Shown one piece after another: positions 6,251 to 14,292 of a stretch of DNA of 15,439 bases. Within the stretch, counting starts at the first letter, position 1; every line of letters begins with the position of its first letter. The translations under genes were made by a program, and so were the position numbers. Source of the stretch: an uncultured Bacteroides sp. (GTDB lineage Bacteria > Bacteroidota > Bacteroidia > Bacteroidales > Bacteroidaceae); NCBI GenBank assembly GCA_905201685.1, contig CAJKOW010000042.1, forward strand, positions 1 through 15,439. The letters run 5' to 3'. Below the pieces are notes generated by a model. The model had not been told where the DNA came from. It was given only the letters and a program-made list of their open reading frames with translations, and did not search any database.

Positions 6251-6263
6251 GAGGCTGTGCCTC
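6251..6263. repeat. Short GC-rich stem-loop after the major fimbrillin
   Basis: GAGGC (6251-6255) and GCCTC (6259-6263) pair around TGT, ten bases after the stop codon. There is no T-run. It sits beside the longer inverted repeat at 6265-6365 and may belong to the same element. Confidence 0.35.
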
Positions 6264-6264
6264 G

Positions 6265-6365
6265 TATTCACCACAGATTACGCGGATTATCACAGACGGA
6301 CGGGAACCGGACAATCCGAAGTTCAAGAACAAATCTGTGTCAATCCGGGAAATCTGTGGTGAATA
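6265..6365. repeat. 101-bp inverted repeat element between major subunit and anchor genes
   Basis: Arms of 32 bases at 6265-6296 and 6334-6365 are inverted copies with four mismatches. The outermost 15 bases are perfect (TATTCACCACAGATT and its complement). The 37-base centre is unique. The CACAGATT-ACGCGGATT type of sequence is familiar from Bacteroidales intergenic regions. In RNA it would form a long hairpin directly after the major subunit, which could lower expression of the downstream minor subunits or stabilise the upstream message. Confidence 0.75.
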
Positions 6366-6491
6366 AACACACCTCGCCATTTACCTGAATAAAGCGATAA
6401 AAACAACTTGACAAGTATTTAGTTCTTTAGTTTTCTGAGTTCGTAAGTCATTGCCTTATTACCACTTTAAAAACCAATCACACAATAACTT

Positions 6492-6515
6492 AAAAACTCA
6501 AAAACTCAAAAACTA
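6492..6515. repeat. Octamer repeat AAAAACTC before the anchor gene
   Basis: Three adjacent 8-bp units lie at 6492, 6500 and 6508; the last is AAAAACTA. Related sequence in the opposite sense (TTAGTTCTTTAGTTTTCTGAGTT-like) lies at 6419-6442. The ATG of the next gene follows 16 bases later. A spacer-length effect on translation is possible but not shown. Confidence 0.5.
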
Positions 6516-6531
6516 ACAAACTCATTTACTT

Positions 6532-7611
6532 ATGAACCATTGTGCCAAACATATACTGAAGGCAGGCTGGCTGGCAGGCTTACTGCTGGGCTTGTCCGTT
6601 ACGTCGTGTACCGACCTGATCTTCGACAATCGTGACGGGTGCGAACGGGGCGTGTATGTCAACTTCGTCTATGACTACAACCTGCATCGTTCCGACCTCT
6701 TCGCCGACCATGTGGGCGAAGTCACCCTCTACATCTTCGACGAACAGGGCAACTACATCGACAGCCTTACCGAAGCCAACGACGACGAGTTCCAACCCCT
6801 GCGGGAGTATGGCTACAACATGTATCTGGACCTGCCCGACGGAAAATACCGCTTCGTGGCACTGGCACATCAGCGTAAAAGCGACGACCAACTGCGGGGC
6901 AGCTTCCAACGTACGGAAATGAACGAGAGCAGCCGCATGGAAGACCTGCAGATAACCCTCGACCATACCCGTCTGTACGACGGCGCCGGACTTGTCAACC
7001 ACCAGGGCGAACCGTTGGATACCATTTGGCATTCCATATCCGACCAGCCTGTCGAAGTGCGACAAGGGCAGTATGCCTATCACACCCTGTCGTTGGTCAG
7101 AAACACCAATTACATCAGTGTCACCCTGCGCGATGTGGACGACCCCGCAGCGATGGACATCGACGACTACAACCTTTACATCACCGGCGGCAACATCCGG
7201 CTGAACCATGACAATTCCGAAGACTCCAGCATCAAGGCCCTGTGTACACCTTATGTCACGTGGAATACCCAAGACCCTGATGTCAGCAGCCGCACGACGG
7301 CCATAGGAAACATGGGACATGCCGACTTCATGACCTCGCGCATCTTTGCCCACGACGACATGGCCGACGACGAAGTATTGGTAGTAGAGCACAAGGAAAC
7401 CGGCAAACGGGTCATCGAAGTCAACCTGCCCGACCTGCTCAGCCGCCTGTGTAACTACGACGAGCTGCACCGCTACTCCCGCCAGGAGTTCCTGGACCGC
7501 GGCTACGACTACGACCTCTCCTTCTTCCTCTCCGGCGGCAGCTGGGTATATGCCAACGTATCGATCGGGGTGTTAGGATGGAGCAAACGGATACAGAATG
7601 TAGATTTATGA
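6532..7611 (+). CDS. FimB/Mfa2-family fimbrial anchor lipoprotein
   Basis: The 359-residue product has a lipoprotein signal peptide with lipobox SVTSC (Cys26). The mature N-terminus reads TDLIFDNRDGCERGVYVNF, then VYDYNLHRSDLFADHVGEV and TLYIFDEQGNYID, which is diagnostic of the FimB/Mfa2 family. The C-terminus ends GVLGWSKRIQNVDL. In Porphyromonas, Mfa2 stays in the outer membrane, anchors the Mfa1 fimbria and limits its length; the same role is inferred here. Its position directly after the major subunit matches that system. The ATG at 6532 gives a typical signal peptide. The stop codon overlaps the next start (ATGA), so translation of the two genes is probably coupled. Confidence 0.9.
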   Translation: MNHCAKHILKAGWLAGLLLGLSVTSCTDLIFDNRDGCERGVYVNFVYDYNLHRSDLFADHVGEVTLYIFDEQGNYIDSLTEANDDEFQPLREYGYNMYLDLPDGKYRFVALAHQRKSDDQLRGSFQRTEMNESSRMEDLQITLDHTRLYDGAGLVNHQGEPLDTIWHSISDQPVEVRQGQYAYHTLSLVRNTNYISVTLRDVDDPAAMDIDDYNLYITGGNIRLNHDNSEDSSIKALCTPYVTWNTQDPDVSSRTTAIGNMGHADFMTSRIFAHDDMADDEVLVVEHKETGKRVIEVNLPDLLSRLCNYDELHRYSRQEFLDRGYDYDLSFFLSGGSWVYANVSIGVLGWSKRIQNVDL

Positions 7612-9386
7612 CAAGAAAGGTGATATATGCGTTTTTGTCTTGCTTCGCCTTGTTGCTGACAGGCGGATGTCGAGAACAGGATTGCGTGGAAGAAATCGAC
7701 ACTTCCCACGCAAGAAACTCGCTATATCTCAACCTGAGCCTCCGGGTGAACGACGGCAGCGGTGCCGTCAGCAGAGCTACCGATGAAGGTATCATTCTCG
7801 GAACTGACGAAGAAAACGCTATTCACTCTCTTTATATATATCTGTTCAATTCAGAGACCGGTGATTTGGTCTATTGGGCAGACATTACCAACCTCTATCA
7901 AGCCGACAACACGAAAACGTATGCCATCAAATTGCAGGATATAAACTTGCCGGAAAAGGTGAGCATATACCTGGCTGCAAACCTGACCCGCCAGCAGGCG
8001 GAAAGCATTAAAAGTCCGACAGCCTCCTATAAAACCGATGCCACATCCTATACAAGAGCCATTAACGAGTTTGCGCCTTACGAATTTATGCCACAGCTTG
8101 GAGTGACAGGTATTAGTAAGCGTGACATAGGCATCGCCATGACCGGACAGGCGGTTTCGGGTTCGGGTAAAATATTTGACATTCATGGCTATACTTCGCC
8201 TGACAATCCGCTTGCCTTAACAGTTGATTTGAAACGAGTGGTAGCCAAAGCATTGCTTACGGTTGATGCAGCAACTACTGATAATATGAATGGATATGTT
8301 CCAGATGTAGCTTATGCAGTAATCGCTTCTAAAAATACCAACAAAGGCTGGGTACGCATCAGCGACATCTATTATTTCCCCAACGGAACCAACAAAAGCC
8401 TGTATTGGTTTGAACAAGAGAACCATAAAGATCCCAATTCAGACCTTACATATTATATTAGTTCTACAGAAAGCGATACCGAACTTGCATTGAACACCGA
8501 AAACTATCAGAAAGATTTTGTGTATTACAACCAGGCGGAACAATATAAACTTTATTATGCTTATTATCAGGCTCAGAAGTTTGATCAGGAGACTGACAAA
8601 AATAATAGTTACACAGCCGGAATGTATTTCCTTGAAAATACATTTACTATACCGGATGAATATGATTCGCAGTTGGAAGCCTATAAGCTCGCCCTCCCGA
8701 TGGTGACAAGCATATCCATCGCCTTGCGCTATACTCCCAAAGAGATTTATGTGGAAAAGGGACTGTATAAACATTTAGAGGAAGGAGAGGGAATGTCGGC
8801 AAGCGAAAGAGAAAAATGGGCGAATATGAAAACTAAGTATGGAGAATGGAAAAAATTTGAAGATGAGACTACTGCTTCAGACAACGTAAAGAACATCATA
8901 TTTGCTACAGAGGCTGATGCCCAGTTCGTACTCACCATGTCGCTCAAACTGAATAAGGCCTATATCTCTTCCACGGAGTATGGCAACCAGGTGACGAACG
9001 GTACGTACAGCGGTAGCAAGTTTCCGGACAATACTTTCTTTGCTTTTACGCCAGAAACAGATACCGATGAGAGTTTTCTGTATCATTATTATACCTACGG
9101 TGCCCGGCAGAACATAACGAATCCCATCTATTATGTGCCTTACGTAGGCGGGTGGGCTTATTATTATACTTACTTGGATGGAGATTCTACGGATTTTGGA
9201 GACGGAACAAATACACAGAAGGCGGTATATAGTGATTCGCAAGTAACAAGAAATACATACTACATTCTGAAACTGAACAAAATAACCCGATTGGGAGGGT
9301 CGAAGACTGACCCCAACAACATCCAGGTAAATACAACCGTGGTTCCGTGGAAGAAAGGCGGTAGGCTGGATGTGGATTTGTGGTAA
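7608..9386 (+). CDS. Mfa1-like minor fimbrial subunit lipoprotein
   Basis: The 592-residue product starts at the ATG at 7608, which overlaps the preceding stop by four bases and gives a normal signal peptide (MTRKVIYAFLSCFALLLTGGC, Cys21). An earlier ATG at 7578 would overlap the anchor gene by 34 bases and put a charged stretch before the signal peptide. The early part NSLYLNLSLRVNDG, then LYIYLFNSETGDLVYW, is like the N-terminal domain of Mfa1/Mfa2 proteins. MYFLENTF matches the C-LENT motif of the major subunit, and the end, ILKLNKITRLGG then NTTVVPWKKGGRLDVDLW, parallels the Mfa1 C-terminal domain. It is therefore a second Mfa1-like subunit, either an accessory shaft or adaptor component or an alternative pilin. 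The middle is rich in Tyr, Asn and Gln. Confidence 0.8.
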   Translation: MTRKVIYAFLSCFALLLTGGCREQDCVEEIDTSHARNSLYLNLSLRVNDGSGAVSRATDEGIILGTDEENAIHSLYIYLFNSETGDLVYWADITNLYQADNTKTYAIKLQDINLPEKVSIYLAANLTRQQAESIKSPTASYKTDATSYTRAINEFAPYEFMPQLGVTGISKRDIGIAMTGQAVSGSGKIFDIHGYTSPDNPLALTVDLKRVVAKALLTVDAATTDNMNGYVPDVAYAVIASKNTNKGWVRISDIYYFPNGTNKSLYWFEQENHKDPNSDLTYYISSTESDTELALNTENYQKDFVYYNQAEQYKLYYAYYQAQKFDQETDKNNSYTAGMYFLENTFTIPDEYDSQLEAYKLALPMVTSISIALRYTPKEIYVEKGLYKHLEEGEGMSASEREKWANMKTKYGEWKKFEDETTASDNVKNIIFATEADAQFVLTMSLKLNKAYISSTEYGNQVTNGTYSGSKFPDNTFFAFTPETDTDESFLYHYYTYGARQNITNPIYYVPYVGGWAYYYTYLDGDSTDFGDGTNTQKAVYSDSQVTRNTYYILKLNKITRLGGSKTDPNNIQVNTTVVPWKKGGRLDVDLW

Positions 9387-9415
9387 GCTTGAATGAACTA
9401 ATAAAAAGAACGAAA

Positions 9416-10603
9416 ATGAAACAGAATGTTCGATACCTGCTATTCCTGCTGTTCGTGCCGCTACTGGCGGCTTGCGACCAGCCAACCGACGCATCGCTCT
9501 CCTTTACAGATGTGCCCATTCGGGTCAATACATCCGTAGAGGGAGGGGGCAGTACGTATGCAGTCGGCGATGAAGAGGCGTGGGTGGGCGAAGAACTGCC
9601 TGCCAAGCTGTTCTTCTGGTATGAGGGTGATTTTAAGAATGAAACAGATAAACTATTGGCTGACAATGACGGAAATAAACCTACCCCTTATTTCACCTAC
9701 CTGATGAACGATGCAATCACCTCGTTCAGCTTCGCGGACAGCCGCTGGCTGGATACCGGGCATCCTTATCCGGAGAATACGGCTGTATATGCCACCGGCT
9801 ATGCGCCCCGCACCCTGCTGAAGGAAGACGCAACATCAGGATTCAGAAAACTGACCGTGACAGAAACGGATCTGCAAAAGGTGGCGCACTGTGATTTCCT
9901 GTCCTGTGATGCCCGAAGCGAACAGAAAGGCAGTTTTGAACATCCTTTTGGAAATACGGCAAACAATGAACTGCAGTTTAGACACCTCACTTCCAAAATC
10001 CTGGTCTATGCGTCCCGACACGAGACCATTACCGGGCAAGTATATGTCAGAAAGGTGCAGGCTACTTTGAAACTGAATAATGAGAATGAAAAGTTTCATG
10101 TGCCTAAAGAACTTACATGGAGCAATTTAAATGAGAAAAATCCGGATGGAACAGATAAATGGGGCTATCAGGTAACAGAATATCAGAAACTTGAAAATGG
10201 TTTAACCTTTCAAGACAATACCGACGATATGATTATGGTGTTGCAGGATAAACGAATAGACTCCTGTTACGTCTGCCAGCCGTCTGATGTAACGACCACT
10301 GCCGTTGCCGTTGATCTGAGCGTAACAGCCGAATACTCGTATCGACAGGACTTTAGTTCGCCCTATGAATTTACATGGAGCGGAACCAATCTGCCCATCA
10401 AGGCAATTAACGATAGTGGACAAGCAACTGATGAATACATAACAGCATTTAAGCCCGGTTATGTGTACGAAATATATCTGAAGTTCTATAAAACCGGGGT
10501 GATTGTAACTGCTAAGGAAGTGGAATGGGAAGACGGAGGTATCCATTATGTACCGGTCTATCCGCCCGGTAATTCGTCCGATGATACTCCGCCCGGTACT
10601 TGA
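9416..10603 (+). CDS. Fimbrillin-family lipoprotein (accessory subunit)
   Basis: The 395-residue product uses the ATG at 9416 (MKQNVRYLLFLLFVPLLAAC, Cys20). A GTG at 9380 would overlap the previous gene and add a non-signal extension. The product resembles Mfa_like_1 fimbrillins: a strand-rich N-terminus (SLSFTDVPIRVNTSVEGG), a middle FRHLTSKILVYAS segment, and AFKPGYVYEIYLKF near the end. It closes with a proline/glycine-rich tail (YVPVYPPGNSSDDTPPGT). Such proteins form the minor, often distal, parts of Bacteroidales fimbriae. The gene lies 29 bases after the previous stop and 7 bases before the next start, so it is co-transcribed. Which position it takes in the fibre cannot be told from sequence. 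Confidence 0.8.
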   Translation: MKQNVRYLLFLLFVPLLAACDQPTDASLSFTDVPIRVNTSVEGGGSTYAVGDEEAWVGEELPAKLFFWYEGDFKNETDKLLADNDGNKPTPYFTYLMNDAITSFSFADSRWLDTGHPYPENTAVYATGYAPRTLLKEDATSGFRKLTVTETDLQKVAHCDFLSCDARSEQKGSFEHPFGNTANNELQFRHLTSKILVYASRHETITGQVYVRKVQATLKLNNENEKFHVPKELTWSNLNEKNPDGTDKWGYQVTEYQKLENGLTFQDNTDDMIMVLQDKRIDSCYVCQPSDVTTTAVAVDLSVTAEYSYRQDFSSPYEFTWSGTNLPIKAINDSGQATDEYITAFKPGYVYEIYLKFYKTGVIVTAKEVEWEDGGIHYVPVYPPGNSSDDTPPGT

Positions 10604-10610
10604 CAAACAG

Positions 10611-13202
10611 ATGAAAGGAATGCGTATGATGAAAGGAAAGAATTTTTATACAATCCTGCTGTGTGCCGCCCTGATGGTGGCAGGCACGGCGGCGTGCTCG
10701 GACGATTGGCTGTCTGGGGCTGATAATTCCCACGACTCCTCGGAAGAAGGACAAGTGGCTGCTGTCAAACTGGAGGGCAACGGGGAAGTAGTCTCCCGAA
10801 GTGCTTTTCAGGCAGGGACTGCCTATAGATTGGTGATGTTTACCAAAGGTTTTGAGGCAACAGATACATCTAAACCAGTATTAACGACCGATTCTGTACT
10901 CAGGTATAATGGGTCAGCTACTGAGACCCCTTTGGGTATGGGAACGTTTCAATATCTGGTTGTTAATGATAAAACACATAATAATAATGACTGGTTCGGA
11001 TTCAAGTCGCTGGTGGATGGTGAGAACGGCAGACGCTCCATCAGTTTCTATGGCTTTACCTATGGGGAGAAGGTAGAGAATCCGAATCCTGATACGTATT
11101 TGACATTTGATGAGACGAACAACAATGAGTATAAACGTACAGAAGTGGTCAATGAAGAGACCGGCGAACTGAAAGACCTGATGTGGGGCATCCTTGTTGA
11201 CCAGAACGACGCCACTGCCAAGTTCCCGTGTGAGATTCCGTTCCGCCATGCTTTCTCCCAACTGGAATTCAAAGTTTCTCAGTTAGCTTCAGAAAACAAT
11301 CCAGAGGTAGGTATGTATAATTTGGGCATCGAAAGCATAGCGGTGACCGATACATACCAAAGCGGGACAGTGGATTTGTTTACGGGAAAGACGACACTGA
11401 ATGGAGCACAGTCAGAGAGGCCTTTATCCAACATGGCCACAAATTATAATGTTGGGGAATATATCAGCGTAGACACCCCGGACAGCTTAGGTGCCATGAT
11501 TGTCTTTCCTTCCGCTAAAGAGTCGTTAAGCGATGGCGTGGATAAATCCATTGGTTTGAAGATAACCTTGAAGGGAACGCTAAATGAAGTAGAAAAACTG
11601 GTAGGAACGGGCAATGCTACAAAGTCATCGTCAGGTGACTATTATACCGGTGAATATATTGTAAAACAAGTGTATAGCAGTGTATATGGGGGGAATGATC
11701 TTACAAGTGATGGTTCCATTGCAGCTTCTCCACTTTATCTGCAGGCAGGCAGTAAATACACCCTGCACATCGTGCTGATGGAGGACCAGGTACGGGTCGT
11801 AACTGTTGTACCCAGCAAAGTGGAATGGTTGCCGGGGGAAACAGACGATAAGGGAAATACCTTTTCTACCGAAGTCGTAGGCCAGCCCATCTTCTTTGAC
11901 AACACCATGTGGATGGACAGAAACTTAGGAGCAAACGAAGCTGACCCGGGAGGTAACTATAACAAGACCATCGGGTATTATTATCAGAACAATCGGAATA
12001 TTCCGTATTGGCCGTATAAAATTTCCAGTTTTCAAGATTTAAATACGAAAAGACCCACACCAGAAGACCGTTATTTGGATGATTTTTCTACTTTTAGTAA
12101 ATGGGGTAATCCCCAATATAAGGTTTATCCTGTCATCGATGAAACGGTAATGAATAGTGACCCACATAAAACTAAATGGCGCATAGGTAGTGATAATATA
12201 AATCAGAAGTCATATTTTACAACACTCCAAAAAACGATTGATAATAGTGGTTCATATATATTTTTTTCTGGAAATGCAAATATTCCTTGGAGTAATAGGA
12301 GTAATAATAGTTGGGAAGAACGCGATAATCAACCCGCGCCTCCCGGGTATGCTTTACCTACACAAGAACAGTTTCAAAGTATATTTCCTACTACTGTTTT
12401 TGCAGGAAATATTACATTTCTTAAGATGTATGATACAGGAACAGATTGGAATGGTGAGACATCAATGGATGGGTCACAAAAGCAAATAAGACTTTGTGTT
12501 CCTTTTTACAAGGATACAGATAATAATAATGCAGATAATAACACGGTTTATTATCGTAAATGGGAATCTCTTCAAGATCCAGGGGCATCTCCGGGTGAAC
12601 AATCCTATTATTATAATAATTGGGAATGGGAATATCAAGGACCACATTATTATAGGGATAAAGAACCTAATGGAGATCCGTCTGCGGGTTATTGTTCGGT
12701 GTATATTATAAGCCGAATGTATGAAGATGAAATAGGAAAGATTTCAAATGAGGAATATAGAACTAAAGAATGGGGAACTATCTATGGAATAAAAAAAATA
12801 GGGACTACAGAAGCTTATCGGATGAGATGGAAGGTAAAAAATGCAGATAAAACCGGAACGGATCCACGATTATATGTAGAAGTATGTATGTACAGTTGTA
12901 CGAAAGATGATAATTTAACGCTAGATAATTATAGGAATTATGACTGGACTCATCCTGTTTCTCAGATGTTTTTCCCGCTATGTGGGGAAGTAGAAGGAAG
13001 AAGTAATACGTCTAATAATATTTGGGTTGGTGCAGGTTTTTCATCGTATGGTTCGGCCGTACTTTATGCTACTGCTACAGGAGATGCAGCCCTGCACATC
13101 AAAATAACAGGAGATAATCCTCAAAATCAGTATATGTCTGTAGTTAGCAATGAAGTCCAAACCAATGCGAAGCAAATCCGCCTGGTAAAAACGCAAAATT
13201 GA
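10611..13202 (+). CDS. Fimbrillin with C-terminal FISUMP-like domain, candidate tip adhesin
   Basis: The product is about 863 residues from the ATG at 10611; starts at 10620, 10626 or 10629 are also possible and keep the signal peptide. The lipobox is GTAACSDDW, with acidic residues right after the cysteine, as in surface-exported Bacteroidetes lipoproteins. The first half is a fimbrillin domain (SISFYGFTYGEK, IPFRHAFSQLEFKVSQL, YLQAGSKYTLHIVLMEDQVRV). From about residue 425 the sequence changes to a FISUMP-like region: IFFDNTMWMDRNLGA, then PPGYALPTQEQFQSIFP, ending in NAKQIRLVKTQN. It is the largest protein of the operon and the only one with an added domain, so it is the best tip-adhesin candidate. 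The ligand is unknown. DNA for the C-terminal half is much more AT-rich (18 GC of 60 at 12181-12240) than DNA for the first half (34 of 60 at 11761-11820). Confidence 0.8.
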   Translation: MKGMRMMKGKNFYTILLCAALMVAGTAACSDDWLSGADNSHDSSEEGQVAAVKLEGNGEVVSRSAFQAGTAYRLVMFTKGFEATDTSKPVLTTDSVLRYNGSATETPLGMGTFQYLVVNDKTHNNNDWFGFKSLVDGENGRRSISFYGFTYGEKVENPNPDTYLTFDETNNNEYKRTEVVNEETGELKDLMWGILVDQNDATAKFPCEIPFRHAFSQLEFKVSQLASENNPEVGMYNLGIESIAVTDTYQSGTVDLFTGKTTLNGAQSERPLSNMATNYNVGEYISVDTPDSLGAMIVFPSAKESLSDGVDKSIGLKITLKGTLNEVEKLVGTGNATKSSSGDYYTGEYIVKQVYSSVYGGNDLTSDGSIAASPLYLQAGSKYTLHIVLMEDQVRVVTVVPSKVEWLPGETDDKGNTFSTEVVGQPIFFDNTMWMDRNLGANEADPGGNYNKTIGYYYQNNRNIPYWPYKISSFQDLNTKRPTPEDRYLDDFSTFSKWGNPQYKVYPVIDETVMNSDPHKTKWRIGSDNINQKSYFTTLQKTIDNSGSYIFFSGNANIPWSNRSNNSWEERDNQPAPPGYALPTQEQFQSIFPTTVFAGNITFLKMYDTGTDWNGETSMDGSQKQIRLCVPFYKDTDNNNADNNTVYYRKWESLQDPGASPGEQSYYYNNWEWEYQGPHYYRDKEPNGDPSAGYCSVYIISRMYEDEIGKISNEEYRTKEWGTIYGIKKIGTTEAYRMRWKVKNADKTGTDPRLYVEVCMYSCTKDDNLTLDNYRNYDWTHPVSQMFFPLCGEVEGRSNTSNNIWVGAGFSSYGSAVLYATATGDAALHIKITGDNPQNQYMSVVSNEVQTNAKQIRLVKTQN

Positions 13203-13211
13203 CAAAGAAGT

Positions 13212-14270
13212 ATGTGGAAAATAGAACGAAATAAGAAGATGTGGGAAATGGCCGCCTGGTGCTGCATGCTCTTAGGATGGACAGCCTGCGACAACGATGC
13301 CGCTGCGGACAAGGTGCCGGGTGACGGCCTTGTACAGATACAGCCGGTGCTGTCCGGCAGCCTGGTGGCCGATGGATTTAGCACCATGACCAAAGCTGTA
13401 AACTTACCGGAAGATCATGTAATAGTACCGTTGCCCGAAGGAACAACTTTATGGATTATTGCAGAGAAGTTGGATGAAGCAGGTAAGGTGACTTCTACTT
13501 CTCAAACTGCCTATGTAGTAAAAGAAGTGAGCGAGGGAACAGGCGTAACATCGCTGTATCCCTGCGAAGTGGATGCCGATGGGAAGGTGGTTTCGGTGGA
13601 TGGAACACCGATGTTCATATCGGAAGGAACCTATAAATTTTGGGCGATATCGCCTGCCCGGGAATTGAAGGATGGCAATACCTTAAGCGTAAAGAACGGA
13701 GAGGAACTGCTGGCTACAGACGACAGGTATGTAGAAACCGCACCTACTGAGATTACAGTTTCTGCCAACTGGACTGATGAGGATAGCCGGATTGAAGTCA
13801 TCAGGCTGAACCCTTTGTTCAATCAGACAGCCCAACTAAAGTTTACCATTACTTCCGAAGCTAAATGGATTCACAGTCTGGAACTGCTAGCAGCAGGCGT
13901 GGAATACTCGGGACTGCAGGAAGAAATGGAAAACAACTGGAGTCTGACAAACCACCTACAGACCGACTTTGCCATGAAGAACGGTACATACCGGGAAACG
14001 GAATGTGTGACAGGAAAGAACAGTGATGGTACCCATTACCTGGAAGTGACAACCCCTGTTCTGCCGGTTAACGCCATTGCCACTCCGGTGGTGGTGCTGT
14101 TCAATGTGCTGATAAACGGAGTGCCCAGCCCGTTCAGCATCATGCTGACCGAGAAGAATTTTCAGGCAGGATATTCTTATCATTACAAAGGAACCGTCAA
14201 ACTGCAGGATGGTGTAGCGGTCATCGTATGGCAGTTTGTGGAATGGAATATGGATGTAGTATTTGATTAA
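13212..14270 (+). CDS. Fimbrillin-like lipoprotein, possibly BF2992 family
   Basis: The 352-residue product has a hydrophobic signal segment ending LGWTACDN (Cys26); tryptophan at -3 is unusual for a lipobox. Starts at residues 10 or 12 are also possible. Recognisable segments are LPEGTTLWIIAEK, SLYPCEVDADGKV, EGTYKFWAISPA, NPLFNQTAQLKFTI and GVEYSGLQ. This arrangement resembles what I recall as the BF2992-type fimbrillin-A clan family; the name is from memory and the assignment is moderate. It is expected to be a surface fimbrial accessory subunit. The gene begins nine bases after the previous stop and is followed after 22 bases by the next start, so it is in the same transcript. Confidence 0.7.
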   Translation: MWKIERNKKMWEMAAWCCMLLGWTACDNDAAADKVPGDGLVQIQPVLSGSLVADGFSTMTKAVNLPEDHVIVPLPEGTTLWIIAEKLDEAGKVTSTSQTAYVVKEVSEGTGVTSLYPCEVDADGKVVSVDGTPMFISEGTYKFWAISPARELKDGNTLSVKNGEELLATDDRYVETAPTEITVSANWTDEDSRIEVIRLNPLFNQTAQLKFTITSEAKWIHSLELLAAGVEYSGLQEEMENNWSLTNHLQTDFAMKNGTYRETECVTGKNSDGTHYLEVTTPVLPVNAIATPVVVLFNVLINGVPSPFSIMLTEKNFQAGYSYHYKGTVKLQDGVAVIVWQFVEWNMDVVFD

Positions 14271-14292
14271 CTGTGTTTCAAAGAAAGAGGAT

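Noticed and set aside
4045..6365. Composite transposon carrying the major fimbrillin between two inverted-repeat elements
   Set aside because: The two elements have unrelated sequences and there is no transposase, so they cannot be matching ends of one transposon.
6580..7470. 296-codon minus-strand open frame opposite the anchor gene
   Set aside because: It is antisense to a clear FimB/Mfa2-family gene and has no domain or signal peptide of its own.
7578..7607. Upstream start for the second Mfa1-like gene
   Set aside because: It would overlap the anchor gene by 34 bases and place a charged peptide before the signal sequence. The ATGA overlap at 7608 is the better start.
10548..10610. Upstream start for the FISUMP-domain fimbrillin
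   Set aside because: It would overlap the end of the previous gene and add an arginine-rich extension before the signal peptide.
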